From: Jackrogersella multiformis
Lineage: Eukaryota; Ascomycota; Sordariomycetes; Xylariales; Hypoxylaceae
Length of the DNA: 64,000 bases
Direction of reading: 5' to 3'
Assembly (NCBI GenBank): GCA_902806575.1
Contig: CADCXD010000002.1
Coordinates: forward strand, 3,968,001-4,032,000
Shown in pieces: positions 32,383 to 45,351 of this stretch. A program made the translations under genes and the position numbers. Position 1 is the first letter of the stretch. Every line of letters starts with the position of its first letter. The notes under the pieces are model-generated. The model did no database searches. It was given only the letters and a program-made list of their open reading frames with translations, and was not told the DNA's origin.

Positions 32383-33657
32383 CTATGGAAGGCCGTTGCT
32401 AGCATTTGCTACTATGTCCGATTCGGAAGTACCAGCAGTAACTGGATCCGATGAACTAGCAGCGGCTGCAGCAGTTTCCTTAAACGGTGGCATTACAGGA
32501 GGCGCCTCGACGATCCATCCGTTCTCGTCGGCTGCCGCCCAACGTAGACAACCCAGCAGGGTGTCATTCCAGTGTTTATGAGAGGGTAGCTGCAAGAAAG
32601 CGTGGAAAGCATGGGGTAGACCGGGGAAGATGTGAACCTTTGTCCGTACACTAAAAGAGAGGCAAAGATACCGTTAGCAACAAAATCTTTTATAGAACCT
32701 AGGTATTAGAGTTGAGGGTAAACTGGTAGGTAGGTAAGGGATGGAGGTGGTCTCTTACCCGACACTTTTCAACTTATTTGCGTACAAAAGCGCCTCGTCC
32801 CGGAGCGGGTCCCAGCCCGCGACGAGGAAGGCCGTCTGAGGCATGCCCCGCAGCTGCTCCTCGTCGACTAGCACAGGGCTCCAGGTCCGGTCAGAAGGAT
32901 CGATGTCGTCACCCAGCAGGCCAGAGAACTGGTTCAGGCGCTTCTCGTTCAGCATGGCGGCATCCTTGCACTGCACCCGAGACGTCTTCTCCCTGCTGGC
33001 GAAGAGCTCGTAGGGGAACGCATCCGGATGAACCACGTTCGGGATGCCGAGAACTTGGCCCCTGATCCGGTTAGCCGTGCCGGTCTCGCGCGCCCGCCGT
33101 AGCTCGTGCTGTACTATGTTCGCTGTTACAGCGCCGCCGGCTGATATCCCGCCTACGACGATACGTGATGCATCGATTCCGAGAACCTCGGTGTGCGTGG
33201 CGACCCACTCAAAGCCGTCGACGCCATCGTGCCACGGCGTTAACCCTTTCACCTGCGGGGAGTGCCGGTAGCAGACGTGCACGACGGTTATGGAGAGCGC
33301 ATGGGCCAGCCACGAGCAGGTGAAGAGCTCCGTATCTACCGAGCCGAAGACGAAACCCCCGCCGTGAAAATACACGTAGACCGGAAGCGGCTTAGATCCC
33401 AGCAAGACCGGCCGGTAGCTGCGCACGGTGATCGATTGGCCGTCGCGTGTGGGGACGACATGGTCCTGCGTAGCGACGAGGCTGCCTATACCCGTGCTCT
33501 GGACGAGGTGCTTGGCGAGCGTGGAGCGCGTCTTGTTTGCATTTGTCTGCTGTTGCAGCGCCGGCAGGTGGTCTTCGGAGTAGGCTAAGATCACCGAGTT
33601 GGCCGCCGCGAAGGCGAGCCATTCCTTACTAGGCTGTCCCCACTCGGTGAAATCCAT
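32383..33657 (-). CDS. alpha/beta-hydrolase, HSL/arylacetamide-deacetylase type esterase
   Basis: Two exons (32759-33657 and 32383-32650, intron GTAAGA/TTAG at phase 2) give 388 aa. Oxyanion-hole motif HGGGF at 98-102, nucleophile elbow GISAG with S172, acid D283 in GWDPLRDEA, and H313 in GLPHAF, the last encoded by exon 2. So the catalytic triad is complete and placed as in the hormone-sensitive-lipase family. No signal peptide, hence cytosolic. The C terminus carries an Ala/Ser-rich tail of about 40 residues (TAAAAASSSDP). The physiological ester is not predictable. It stands next to no other metabolic gene. Confidence 0.92.
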
Positions 33658-34879
33658 GAGCTCAGGCGATATATATATATATATATTCGTATTCTAGGTA
33701 AAATGAAATGCATCGGGGTCTTCTACGAGCTAGATAAACCTGTGGGGGACAAGAAGATATACCATCGGGCAACGGGTTTGTCTTGGGGTCCGAAAGCCAT
33801 AATCTATCATGCTTACTGAGGGACTCATTAGGTAGCTAGATCAGTACGTTTGTCAACTGCATACATACCTAGGTAGGTAAATGGCCACCGGAACCTATTG
33901 GACCAGGGTATTCATTCCTTCGGATATTGGTCCCGAGGATCGCTAATAGGTAGAGCATACTGAAGATCTATGCGTGATACGTGGTCTCGTATATTGGAAC
34001 GATAAATATATAGCAGCTACCTAGGTATTTAGAAGTAAATGGGAGACTTACGTATAAAAGTTCACGGGGCTTAATAAGACAAGAAGGATCTGGACTAACT
34101 TATCAACGCGGACCCCCACATTTGTACGACATTATATTCTTATAGGGATAGGAGATCATACCTACCTAGGTACCTATAAATTACCTACCCAGGGGTAGGT
34201 AAGCAGGTAAAATTTAGGATGCGCCATAGGCTAGCCGTCGATTCCCGGATTCGGAATTGTGGGCGCCCTATCCAAGGCAAGTGTTCAGCTCCGCCGATAG
34301 TCCCGTAAACGGTCTATTACTTGCACCTACTAAGTTATACCTAGTAACAATTAGGAAATCATTCCTAATAGAATGCCGAGGTTACGCTAACAATTCTAGA
34401 GAAGTACATGGAGAAATGAAACTTATAAGCAAGATTTCGAACCAGCCGATTGCACGTGGCGGGAGGGTGGACGGGGTCAGTGGGAAAATCTGGGGGATCT
34501 GTAGCTCAAGGAGCTAATCTTGGCAATATCTAGCTACCTATCTTACCTACCTACCTACCTAGGTACCTATGTACCTACCTAGGTAGTATAAGAAAGGGAT
34601 AGAAAATAGGCGTCGATTGCGTATCCCAAACTAGCCCCGACAAGGGCCGACTATTGACGAGGGGCGAGAGCTACAAGGTTCTTTATGATGAAAGCGATAT
34701 TCAAACTACATACATTTTCCCTCTCTTGAATATTTGCTTCTTACCTCAGCGCTTTTCGTACCAACTGCCTTTAGCTGCCTGCTATGTAGGAAACAAGTCC
34801 ACTGTCTATTGAATGGTTCGAGAGAACCTTCAGTTGGAGTTACCAAAGGTTAAGAAGTAATGCGACAACAGGAACGAGA
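33658..34879. other. intergenic between divergent genes
   Basis: About 1.2 kb. An (AT)n run lies at 33669-33685, 11-28 bases upstream of the esterase start codon. Many TACCTAGGTA palindromes, including a dense cluster at 34542-34586. No gene seen. Confidence 0.55.
34542..34586. repeat. dense cluster of TACCTAGGTA palindromes
   Basis: Within 45 bases ACCTACCT units run into two complete TACCTAGGTA palindromes (the second at 34576-34585). This is the densest example of a motif that recurs in nearly every intergenic stretch of the window. Confidence 0.85.
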
Positions 34880-35615
34880 ATGCATTCGAGCCAACTCCCA
34901 CGGGATCTCATCCTACATCACCAGAAGAGGCGAGCCCGGATTGGTCTCTTCAGTCGGACCTGGCCCGCGACCAGGGTTGTCCTGACCTTGTTGTCTACAG
35001 CATTCTGCGCAATCGTTCTAGGTATCTCAATCGCGCTCGCCGTCAATCATGCCGTTAAGAGCTACATTGCCGTATGGACATGTCCGCAGGCAGGTGCGGC
35101 TGTGCTATGGTCCGGTGTCGAGCTTGCTACGGCATACGCGGGAGGGAAGAACCACCGAGATATTCACCCGGGCGCTCACGTGGCCGTACACCTCCTGCTT
35201 TGGCTAGGTTTCGGCGCCGCAATCGGTTTAACGGCTGACATCCTAGACTTCGCTCTCGCCTTCGCTAACCATGATGGCCCGGATACCGATCCCGAATATT
35301 ATGATTATTATGGCGACGGCTTCAAGTATTATAGCGAATACTATATCCGCTCGATGAAGGCCATCGTAGCGTTTCTGGTTCTCTTGATGTGAGTCTCATG
35401 CTTTTTATTATCCGTCTCGTGTGTATAAGGTGCCATACTGATTCGATCGTAGGATTATACACTTCATGCTCTTTGTCGGCGCTTGCATGGAAACCGCTAG
35501 CCGTAAGAGGATGAGCAACGCGCCAGTCATCCATGTTTCACCTGAAGAGCTTGGGTATCCGATGCAGCAGATGCGGCCGGGTCAGTTGTCACAGAAGGAC
35601 GTGAAGGAAACCTGA
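34880..35615 (+). CDS. four-TM membrane protein, MARVEL-like, hypothetical
   Basis: Two exons (34880-35388 and 35453-35615, GTGAGT/GTAG, phase 2) give 223 aa. A basic N terminus (LHHQKRRAR) precedes four hydrophobic segments: about 31-56, 68-86, 100-128 and 158-182. An acidic/Tyr-rich loop (DTDPEYYDYYGDGFKYYSEYY) sits between the third and fourth, and a cytosolic tail follows with HVSPEELGYPM. The topology matches fungal MARVEL-type proteins. Membership is inference from topology; no defining motif is present. An ATG at 34860 lies out of frame just upstream and would open a short competing frame. Confidence 0.8.
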
Positions 35616-35993
35616 CTCAGCGCCATGTGACTAGCTCGAGTGCCGGATACGTATCCTACCCGCCGACAAGGAGGATCAGATATCTTATGGCGTTGTATGC
35701 GCGCTAACCAAAACAATGATCGGCAAGAAGGAGGTCCAGTGTCTCAATTCTATATAGAAAGGGGATATTAGCTGAACCAAAGAAAACCCACCTATTGATT
35801 TCATCACTTGCGATACTCATACCTATTGGATCGAGGAAGTGCACTGTCCTCGAACTTTCTTTTTCCACACTATATATTGTAAACGCACACATGAGCTCCA
35901 CACTTTTCTACGGAGTAAACACCTACTGTATGATCAAGTCCTGGTGGGCCTCTCAGCGATCGTTTTACTTTATTACAGAGAAGCTTTGGCAGT

Positions 35994-36254
35994 CTATACA
36001 ATGCTTACATCGTTACCCTTCCTCATGATAAGATATATGCCTATAAGATAATCACTTGACATCTCAGTACTCCCTTTGGCACTTAATACTGAAGCCTCCA
36101 GCCCTAGCTTGACCTCTCCATAAACGAGTGTGATACCAAAAGCATATAATACCAACGCAATATTCAATATCCATAAGCTGAAGGAGAACTTAAATTCCCT
36201 CGTAGCCCCTCTATTTGCAATGGCACTTTCCCGTGTAGATGGATTAGTATTCAA
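35994..36254 (-). pseudogene. possible remnant of a membrane-protein gene
   Basis: A minus-strand frame with no ATG at its start encodes one convincing hydrophobic segment (SFSLWILNIALVLYAFGITL) flanked by charged residues, then a Gly/Ser-containing tail. No splice partner gives a complete protein, and no family is recognised. It could be a decayed gene fragment or chance. Confidence 0.2.
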
Positions 36255-39200
36255 GCAAACCTCTGCTAAGCAGTATCCAGCGCCTATGCCGCGGAGGCCC
36301 GAGATTTACGCCTAGGGCGAATGGAATATAACGTATTGGAAGGAAGACGTTGGTAATTTGCTGGCCTAACTGATTAGTTGATAGGCCACACCGCGGTGAG
36401 AAGCGTATGGCTGATATCGGCCCTGTTAACTGTCACTTCGTTAAATTCACCTAATACCTAATTAACAAGTAAACATAAGAAGAGTTTGGCCGGCATCGTG
36501 ACGAAGTCTCCGACCCTAATTAGAACCATGGTAGTGTGGGTTCCGGGACATGATCAATTCTTTCCGATGTAACGCCCGCGAAGCTTGTGCCGATGAAGGG
36601 CCTTTCCCAAACGTGTGAATACACTGAAATAGATAGGACGTACTACTTGGCACATTTTATGAAGCAAAACTAGCTCTATATTTGGTTTCTAGGAGGCCCA
36701 GACTGTAATTTTCATCAATGGCTTTCAGCTAAGCAAATATAGTGCGAGCCGTACTAATCTTCCTCACTATTAGCAACGTTACGGTAACTTGCAAATACGA
36801 ATTGTCTATTGTATTGTCTAGCTAGCATCAGTTGGCATTTAACCAGCCCAAGACACTGCGGACCGATTCGATCTCAACAAAATAATCAACATACTGCTTG
36901 GTGTATCAGACCATTTAAGATTATTGTAGTCCTAGAGATAGGGTCTAGGGAGACAGGATCTACGTCAGGGATGATGTGGATGATTAACGATGGCGGCAAT
37001 ACTTAGGGGAAACGCGGTGGACTATACCAAGATCAACTTTAGACTTGATATATTATCTTGTATATTTAGTTGAGCTCGGGATTTCCGTCCTGGTCCCGGT
37101 GATCTTAGATGTAAGTTTTCCCACGTGAGGCTTGCGCTGGATGCGGCTTAGCGGGCCGTTTATCCATAAACGCCCGGTCAGTATCGTCAGTCTGTCGTAG
37201 AAGCTTTCAGGCTTTTGGCTGAAGTCAAGCTTGAGCATCGGGAGCGTGTAAAGGGTCGCATAGCAAAAATAAAAATAAAAATAAAAACTCGTGAGTAGGG
37301 GACGAGTGCGTAATCTACCCATTGGAAAATCCGAGCAAACTCTATGTTAAGATTCGCTACTCGCTACGCGCCCCTGGGTGTGCCTGACATCGAGATGCAT
37401 GTCATGAAAGAGCCTAATGGGTAGGAGTATATCAGCCAAAACCTAGCAATGGGCCTTTAACTTAAGATGCTGCACTTCTCAGTGGATCTGATTTCCTGTG
37501 CTGCCACATCGACGTCGATATACCGACGACTGGCATCGCGCTCTCTTTGCTGTAAACTGGTCGCTAAGCTTCGCTCAAGAAGTGAATGTGAAGGAGACAG
37601 AGGAGATTAGACGCCGCTCTCGGTCCCGGAATGGCACCCTATAGCAACTGGATAATAGTGCTGGTAATAACGTAATTGCGTCATGCAACTCGCTGCGCGT
37701 TCCTATGGATCTTCAAAGACATGCGCCAGAATTACAAATTGAAGAAGTGTCAGTTTGGAGAAAGACTACCTAGGTAGGTAGCTGACCCCTCTGCTCTCTG
37801 CCCCCAAGAAAGAGTATTTCACGCTTCAAGTTCCCCCAACTACAGCCGAAACCAGGATCTCGGAGTCAATACGAGCTCTACACTAAACTTGAGGCTCCCT
37901 GTAGATAGTAGGATGGATATGTTATTGCCAATGTAGGTTGTTCAACTTTTACGTCTTTCCGTAAACAATGGGGCAGCCAATGGCATTGGAGACGAACTTG
38001 GGCATCAAAGGGAGGCAGGGAGGTTCCTGACGTTACTGTGGGGACTCATAGGATCTACGGCTCGGCCGTTGCAGTCTGAATAAGCTATGCATAGCTTCTT
38101 AGAAGTCGATACCCGAGGGTGGAAAATCCGCCGCTTAGATCCAGCATGGGGGTGATCATTTGGATCGACGTAAATGTCTCCGTAATAGTAAGGAGAGGGA
38201 TGAAAAGGTGACGTGAACCCGGGCCCCACTAGGACAACGCTCTATCACGAGTGACCTCATGGTAAAGTGACGGATAAACTTGAGTATTGAGGTGAGAGCA
38301 GGTCGTCTAAGACACTCCCAAGATGCTACCGTCCCGTTCGTGCGAGGCAATGAACTGTAACGAGGTAGGCAATCCGGGTATTTGCCGAGCATCCCACGCG
38401 CGGCTGTGCCCTGAATAAGTGTAACCCCTGTTGATCCGGAAGTGAAATCGAGAAAAAGAACGAGCGTGGAAGGATGGGCAGAGGTTCGTATATTTTTGTC
38501 ATACATTTTAGCAGCAGTCGGCGGACAGCTGGAATGATATAGCCAGTCTATATTCCCGCTTAATACCTACCCTAGGTAGGTAGGTATAACATACACGTCT
38601 ACACTAGTAGTAAGTAGCAGTAGACCCCAATCCCAGGACCTGATGGCAAGGATCAGAGACAGTTGTTATGGGTGCTACATAAAGTACCTAGGTAGATAAC
38701 CAGAACAGCATAGACATACCAGAAGCGTAAGGTGATGAATACCTTGGCTACCTACCTACACTAGGTAGGTAGGTATGCATAAGCTACCAGACTGCCAGAG
38801 TTGGCCATTGGATCCCAGCTGCAGCCTAGTTCCGGACGCGTCCTTAAAGTCCTTTTTACATAGACCTTGACCAAGCACATTTGAAGTGAAGTGACATGAC
38901 ATGAGAGGGAGATTACTATTTATTAAAATGGATTATGGATTGACATAAGCATGTTGGTGGTGGTTCTGTGATTATGTGGTTGTGATTATGTGGCATTAAA
39001 AATCGAATCCTTCCACTAAAAAAATAAAAAAGGAGAGAAAACAATCCTTAACCCCTTTATTACATAAGACTACTAAGGTAACTATTGCTATTTTTACGCA
39101 TTAATACAAGGTACATACACGTATGGATCACGGATCATACCAGGTACCTACCTAAACCTTAGGTTAGGTAGTACCTAGTTTAGTTAAGTACCTATGTACT

Positions 39201-41210
39201 TAGAATATTTAACTACATACCTAGGTACCTCATGTACTTTGGAAGCTACACGCCTACCTTAGGTAAGTATGTCCAGTTTGTAAGTCGGACCTAATAGTTA
39301 ATAACTTAAAGATCATTAATTTGTTCTTATCAGTCAATCCTATTCTCCCCTTTCATTATAAAAGTCGTCGGCCCTTCTTGATTATTCCAGAGGCTTCTTG
39401 TCTTGTATGCATAGTACATACATGCACAGCTGCATTGGTCTTTCAATCCTGGTCATCAGGAAGGAAGAAAAACAGGCTATGAGTCGAAGAGATTTGAAGG
39501 AAAGGAGAGAAGGAGAAAGATACGAAAAAAGGGCGTGGTTTTTCGAATCCCACCCGCTTTGGTCAAAGCTGGCACATACATGTTCACGTACATACTCGAG
39601 GCACGTTACTATTTACGGCGCATTTTAAAATCTGGAAAGTTACAGTGACTATTGCACGGACACGTCTTTTGGCGCCGGATCATTGGAGGGTGTGTGTGGG
39701 TGCCCTAAATCTCACCGAGCTTCCTTTCCGGTCTATTGACGCCGTCAAGTTCTTAAAATGGCCTCGTTCACATCCCATATTGTTAACTAGCATGTACCTA
39801 AGTGAGCTATTACATAGTATAATGTTATGTATCTACAACGTGGGTATCTTGTATCTAACCTTGGCAGGTCGTCGAAGATATCTATAACTGGAATTTAGCA
39901 GATTCCAAAGATAATTTTGCAGGTAGGTAGGTATTTATTGACCTACCTCTAGAGATACCTAGAGTAGTATATTACCTACCTCTCGTTCCTTTTCACCCTT
40001 CCTCTTCCCCCCTGATACCTACCTCGGCATCGTTCGTTTCTTCTTCTTCTACTTCATCATCATCATGGCGTCTGCGTGTTTAAGGAGGTACGTATCCATC
40101 ATGTCAGACTTGGTCAGCATGCATGTGGTTATTAGGGCCTGTTCCTGGGATTGATTTATCGGTTTCTGTGGCCAACATTTGCAAGCGCCTAATAATAAAA
40201 AATAATAATTGTACCTGACTTCCAAGGTTATCCAATTAAGGCCTTTTGTACTTATTACCTACCTAGGTACCTAGGTAATACCTAGAAGGTAGTACCTAAG
40301 TATTAAACGTACATGTATGGGTTAACCTTGGAAGCCTTGGAAGTTTCCATACGAATGTACGGGTACCTACCGTAGCCTTGATACAGTGTAGGGTTAATGT
40401 CTTTTATACTGTATTTTTCCTCGGTAAAGGTACCTAGGTACTTATTTAGAAGCAACTAAGACGAAATTAACGGGATCTTGTACGGATAATGGAATGAACA
40501 TGCGAGATAAGTGGATACACCACGTTAGACCCGCACAGTACCTGAGGATTTACTAAACTGTACGTACCTACTTAAGTACCTATGTACCTAATATATCCAT
40601 GGATACTTTTATTAGGTACCTCAGGTATGTATATACCTACTTGCACTGCACAACGGACCGCCAAAGCAGCCTCAGGGCTCCATCAGGATCCAGTTCTTTA
40701 ATCCAGTTCTCCAATCTTTCCCTGTCCCCCCCTGTTCCCCTTGTCGAAATTCTTAATTCTTCAGGTGCGAGAGCTCTGCAAGGCCGGACACTAGGACAAA
40801 AGGAGTAAGGAGTTGACTCTTTACGGAGAAAACGCAACAAATGCGCCGACGACTCAAGCTAACTGGAATCTCGGCCCAAGGTCGCGTCGAAACACCTCAA
40901 ACATCGCACCACTTAGAGCACACACTCATCCGCTTCCTACAGTACTACGACTACTACTGCCAAGCTTGGTGCCTTGGTGTCTCTCTGGACTCTGGACTCT
41001 GGACTCTGGAGCGTGTTCTGTTCTGTTCGTGTGCTGAACCCCCCACCCCTCCCCTTCTTTGGGATCTGATCCCCTTGTTCCCTCTCGTCTCGGTTACGCA
41101 TAGGCACGTACATTACATACATACATATCATACCTTACCTTACCACCTACACTACACTAAACTACACTACTACACCACGCTACGCTACGCTACATACAAT
41201 ATATACGTAT

Positions 41211-41242
41211 ATACATACATACATACATACATACATACATAC
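41211..41242. repeat. (ATAC)n microsatellite
   Basis: About eight uninterrupted ATAC units upstream of the zinc-cluster regulator. The frame through it (Tyr-Ile-His-Thr repeats) is an artefact of the microsatellite. Confidence 0.9.
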
Positions 41243-41593
41243 ACAGATCCGTACATACACTACCTACGCACTCACATACCTAGGTACATACGCTACAGGA
41301 GGCCGGCAGGGTAGGTAGTAGGCCAGTTTGGGTCAGGTAGAAGTTACCTTAGCTGGCTCTTCTGGCTGGCCAGCTGGCTGGTCCACGCTCACGCCCACGC
41401 CCACCGTTCGAGGCGCTGGAGGACCAGAACTAGACAGATCCCGTCTGCCGTCTACTTCCACCACGCCTCCCCGTCCCCTGCCAGCCCTAGGTCGGGTTTC
41501 GTGACTTGGCCCCCCTTACGCAGCAGCGTGGAATCGGCGTGCCCCTGCTCAGATCGAGCCCCCATAAAAAATTGCAAATTAAAATCAAATCAA

Positions 41594-44500
41594 ATGGCAG
41601 AGGCACAACAGGAACAGCCACAGGCTCATCAACCTCAGCCTGAACCCGTCTTTGCCGCCGCTGAAGAACTAGCCCATGCCCTCCCACATCAATCGCCGGC
41701 CAAGTCTCCATTATCACAAGCTGAGGAAGAGCAGGAAAAGAGACAAGGGGCGCAGGGGCAGGTGCAGGTACAGGTAAAGGTACGGGTAGAGCCAAAGGCA
41801 CCTTCACCACAGGTCGAGCCGCCAAATGCCAAAACTTCCCAACACGCAAAACCACCCGCACATGAGCGCGCTCCAACTCCAAATTTACAATCCCCGAATA
41901 ATGCACCTACGGCGGCAGTAGTCGCCCACGCGCAGGAGCAGCAGGAGTGGGCACGAGAACAGGGTCAGGATCAGGATCAGGATCAGGGCCAGGAACAGGA
42001 ACAGGAACAGGAGCAGGAACAGGGGCATCGGCTTCTTACCTCGAATCATTCCAACACCGACGCCGTCAACCCGACCTCGACTTCGACATCTACATCGACA
42101 CCAACATTGACCTCGACCTCGACCCCGACCCCGACCCCGACGCCAACGACAGTTTCGCCTCTGACGGTACCCACCACGACCACCGTCGCTGCTGACCAGG
42201 TCACTCTGTCCTCGGCGACGGCGGCAACCAACGGCGCTCCACCCGATCAGCAACACCAGGAGCATAGTCAGCAAGGGGGTGTTGCGCCGTCATCGGAAGC
42301 CATGTCGAATAATCCACCTCATCATCCGCAGGGACCTCCTCGACAGTCAGTCAGCTACCCGACCCCAACAGCATATGCGTCGCCCGGCATGACCAGCGCG
42401 CATTACGGATATGCCAACCCGGCGGGTCAAGGACCGGACGTGTACCGGGCGAGCGCGGGCGTTCCGAATAGCGCTATGGCATTGCCGAGTATGCGCACGT
42501 TCGACCCGGTCCAGCAGCAGGCTCAGCAGCAGCAGCACATGGCGATGGCGATGCCTGTCAACCCGGTCCCTTCGGTCCCATCGATGCCGGCACAGCATAT
42601 GTCTTATTTTGGACAACAACAGGTTTCCATGACAGCAAATAACCCATATGCTCTCCCCCCGGACGCTCTAAGGCCACAGTATGCTCTACCTCCAAGCGGA
42701 CCGGGCAGTGTGCTAGGCGGTCGACATAAGAAGGTAATTGGAATAACAACATCCCTCTTCCTGGAATTCTTCTAGTTTTATATGGGCGACTGACCGGGTG
42801 ATGTTGCCTGCCCTCGTAGGAGATCAAACGTCGAACGAAAACAGGCTGCCTGACATGTCGCAAACGACGTATAAAGGTATGCATTATTATATTTTACTTC
42901 ATGGGTTCCTTTTTTAAGAAGCTTTTCCGAGAACTTTTATTTTTATTTTTATTTCGTATTTTTTATATGTTTTATGCATTTTTCTTTCTTTTCACGACGT
43001 GAAGCTAGAATGGATGAATTGCAAGATTGATTGATGGGATGAAGAATATATATAATACGTATATACCTAGGTATATATATATATATATATATATCCACAT
43101 AAAGGGAGAAACAAAGGAGTGAAGGTGAATGAGTAAACATAGGATGCCTACATTGGGGACCTACATTGGGGGGATTTTTTTGGTCGGTTGTATACATCAC
43201 CTACACGTACCTTGACTTGGGGTTGTTTACGAATGGAAGAGTTCCTGGCAGGACGCGAGCGAGCAAGCAAGCAAGCAAAAGCAAGCAAAAGCAAGCAATG
43301 GCTGGGAAGCAAGCAAGCAAGTGCAAGTGCACGCATATCGTACCAGCCGCCACAAAGCACCAGAAACTACCAAATCCAGGCTCCAGAAAATTGGCATCTG
43401 CATCTGCATCTGTCAATCAATCACCCTCTCGGGGAAACAGCCCCAAACCCCCCAAACTCAAAAAAAGGGAAGCAAGATCTTCCCGAGGTCCCTTCCCAGA
43501 GCTCGATTTAGGATTAAACCCCTAAAACTCTAAAGCTAGTAGCTGAAGCTCAAGCTTTAGGTATCCATCCCATCGTCCCATCCCCATCATCCCATCTTAA
43601 CATCTTAGCATCTTAGCATCTTCCCCTCCTCTCCCTTACACTATTTATTTATTATCACCATCTTCACTTTATTTCTCCACTTCCCATCACCCCGCCATTC
43701 TGCCATTGCGCCATTGTTTCCCCTCCCGGCTCTCATGCAATCACATATTCATATACATACTCATATACATACCTTCGTATGATATACGTATCACTCCTTT
43801 TCTTTTCTATTTACTTTACTCTGTCGCATGCCTAGTTCATGCATATTCAAGCACTAGTTACGCTGAAGTCCAGTCGCTAACTTTCGAATCGAATTTTCAC
43901 AGTGCGACGAACAGCACCCCATCTGCAAGAACTGCCAGAAATCCAAACGCGAATGCTTGGGATACGACCCCATATTCAAGAATCAGCAACAACAACACCC
44001 TACCAATATCCGACCAGCCCCTGAAAACTCAACATCCGCTTCCGCTTCCGTACCGTCGAGTCGAACTCCCGCCTCCTCCGTACCCGTGTCCGTGTCCGTG
44101 TCCGGTGGTGCACAGGCTCAATCTTCTTACTCTACCACTCTTCCCCCGGTAATACCTAATAATACCACTCCTACTACCGCACCATTCACCGGAAACCTGA
44201 CAGCCGCGGGAACAGCTGCGTCGACGGTTAAAGGCGAACCTCTCGAATACCCAGCCACTATCGATCCTGCTCTAGAGCCCGTGCTGACAACTACGAGTAC
44301 GTCGACCTCTTATTTCCTTGCGACTAGATCCATCACCCCAAATCCTCTTGATTATTGTTCACCAGACACACCCCATCACATCAGAGGTGATGGCCCTACG
44401 TTTGTTCCCCTGTATTCCTCTGTCTCGCATTCTGCGTCGTCTTCTTCCCGCCAGCAGCAAACATCGGCTTACACTAGCCCTCCAGCAAGAAAGATGAAGG

Positions 44501-45351
44501 TCCACGAGCTCGTGGGCATGAGTGGCGCCGCGCCTCCTACCCTCGACTCTCCTCTAACTAGCGAAATGCTAGCCGAAGTCAGAGACTTATACGACCAGGT
44601 ATACGCGCCCGGCCTCGAGAAGTTTTTCGAAACCGATTGGTACACAAAACCTCGAGGCGTCGGTACCTTGATGTCTAATGTGGTCGTCAACGAGATGCTG
44701 GCAGGTTTTTTGCAATCTGTGGCCAAGACGGATGCTAACGATGTTGCTGGAATGCAATACTCGGCCAACCTTGAATTTCGAGTGGTTTGGGATTTGGCCT
44801 CGTTGGTGTACACGTCGGAATACAAGGTCAACGTGGGAGACCAGCTGCCGCCCCCTGATGATGGATCCGAGGCACGAAATCGAGTGGCAGTTTTTGAGGC
44901 TCTGTTATCCGGCGATCATCTCGACCAAAACCCGCTTCAGTCGCCTCCCGCGACCGCCGATGTACGACTTCACCGGGTTAGGGAATTCAAGTTTTGGTAT
45001 TTCCTCGCCGAATTTCTTCGCGTGAAGGACCAACCAGGCCTGGACATGACGCGCCAGCGGGACTACATTCTGGGGCAACTACGTGAGCTTCTGGATGGGC
45101 GCGAGAACCGCGATGTTCTTTATTCTCTCGCCGTTATTCGTGCTCTCGCGCCAAACTTCCCGCCCGACTTTGAGAGTACCTTACCACCGCATCTCGACGA
45201 GAGCGATCCCAAAAACAAGCTAGCCGTAGCCCGCAAATTTATCCAGGACGAGTCTCAGGTCACCGGAGGTACTACCAATGTAGTTCGCCGTTTCTCTGAG
45301 CTTGCCGTGAGGGCTTTTATTGTCCCAGGTGGCAACATCATCCGGAGGTGA
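41594..45351 (+). CDS. Zn(II)2Cys6 transcription factor
   Basis: Fungal regulator of 881 aa in three exons: 41594-42733, 42820-42876 and 43903-45351. The binuclear zinc cluster is exact: C390-x2-C393-x6-C400-x6-C407-x2-C410-x6-C417. The first two cysteines lie in a 19-codon exon (KTGCLTCRKRRIK) and the other four at the start of exon 3 (CDEQHPICKNC...KRECLGYDPIF). A 1,026-base intron cuts between them; its borders are GTATGC and CGCTAAC...TTTCACAG. The 380-residue N terminus is low complexity (QDQDQ/QEQEQ runs, STSTSTPT runs, QQQ). After a Ser-rich linker, a C-terminal helical fungal-TF region begins near SEMLAEVRDLYDQVYAPGLEKFF. The regulated pathway is not predictable. Confidence 0.92.

Larger units (their letters stand above)
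35616..41593. other. 6 kb gene-poor stretch
   Basis: No gene I can support. Contents: a possible membrane-protein remnant (35994-36254, minus), an AAAAT-type repeat near 37266-37287, and many TACCTAGGTA palindromes (for example 40260-40277 and near 37768, 38572 and 40435). At 40025-40093 a pyrimidine-rich tract leads to ATG, seven codons and a GTACGT donor; this may be the first exon of an unseen gene or a leader exon of the downstream regulator. The (ATAC)n tract is at 41211-41242, and TG/CT-rich DNA precedes the regulator start. Confidence 0.5.

Noticed and set aside
40841..41314. 157-codon frame with Tyr-Ile-His-Thr repeats
   Set aside because: Product of the (ATAC)n microsatellite and low-complexity DNA; no recognisable domain or splice support.
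42046..42274. Frames rich in Arg-Gly-Arg-Cys or Val-Gly-Val on the minus strand
   Set aside because: Antisense of the Thr/Pro and Gln/Glu repeats in the zinc-cluster regulator's first exon.
43166..43533. Frames of 60-120 codons within the long regulator intron
   Set aside because: Built from CAAGCAAG repeats and low-complexity DNA; they do not connect to the zinc-cluster exons in phase.
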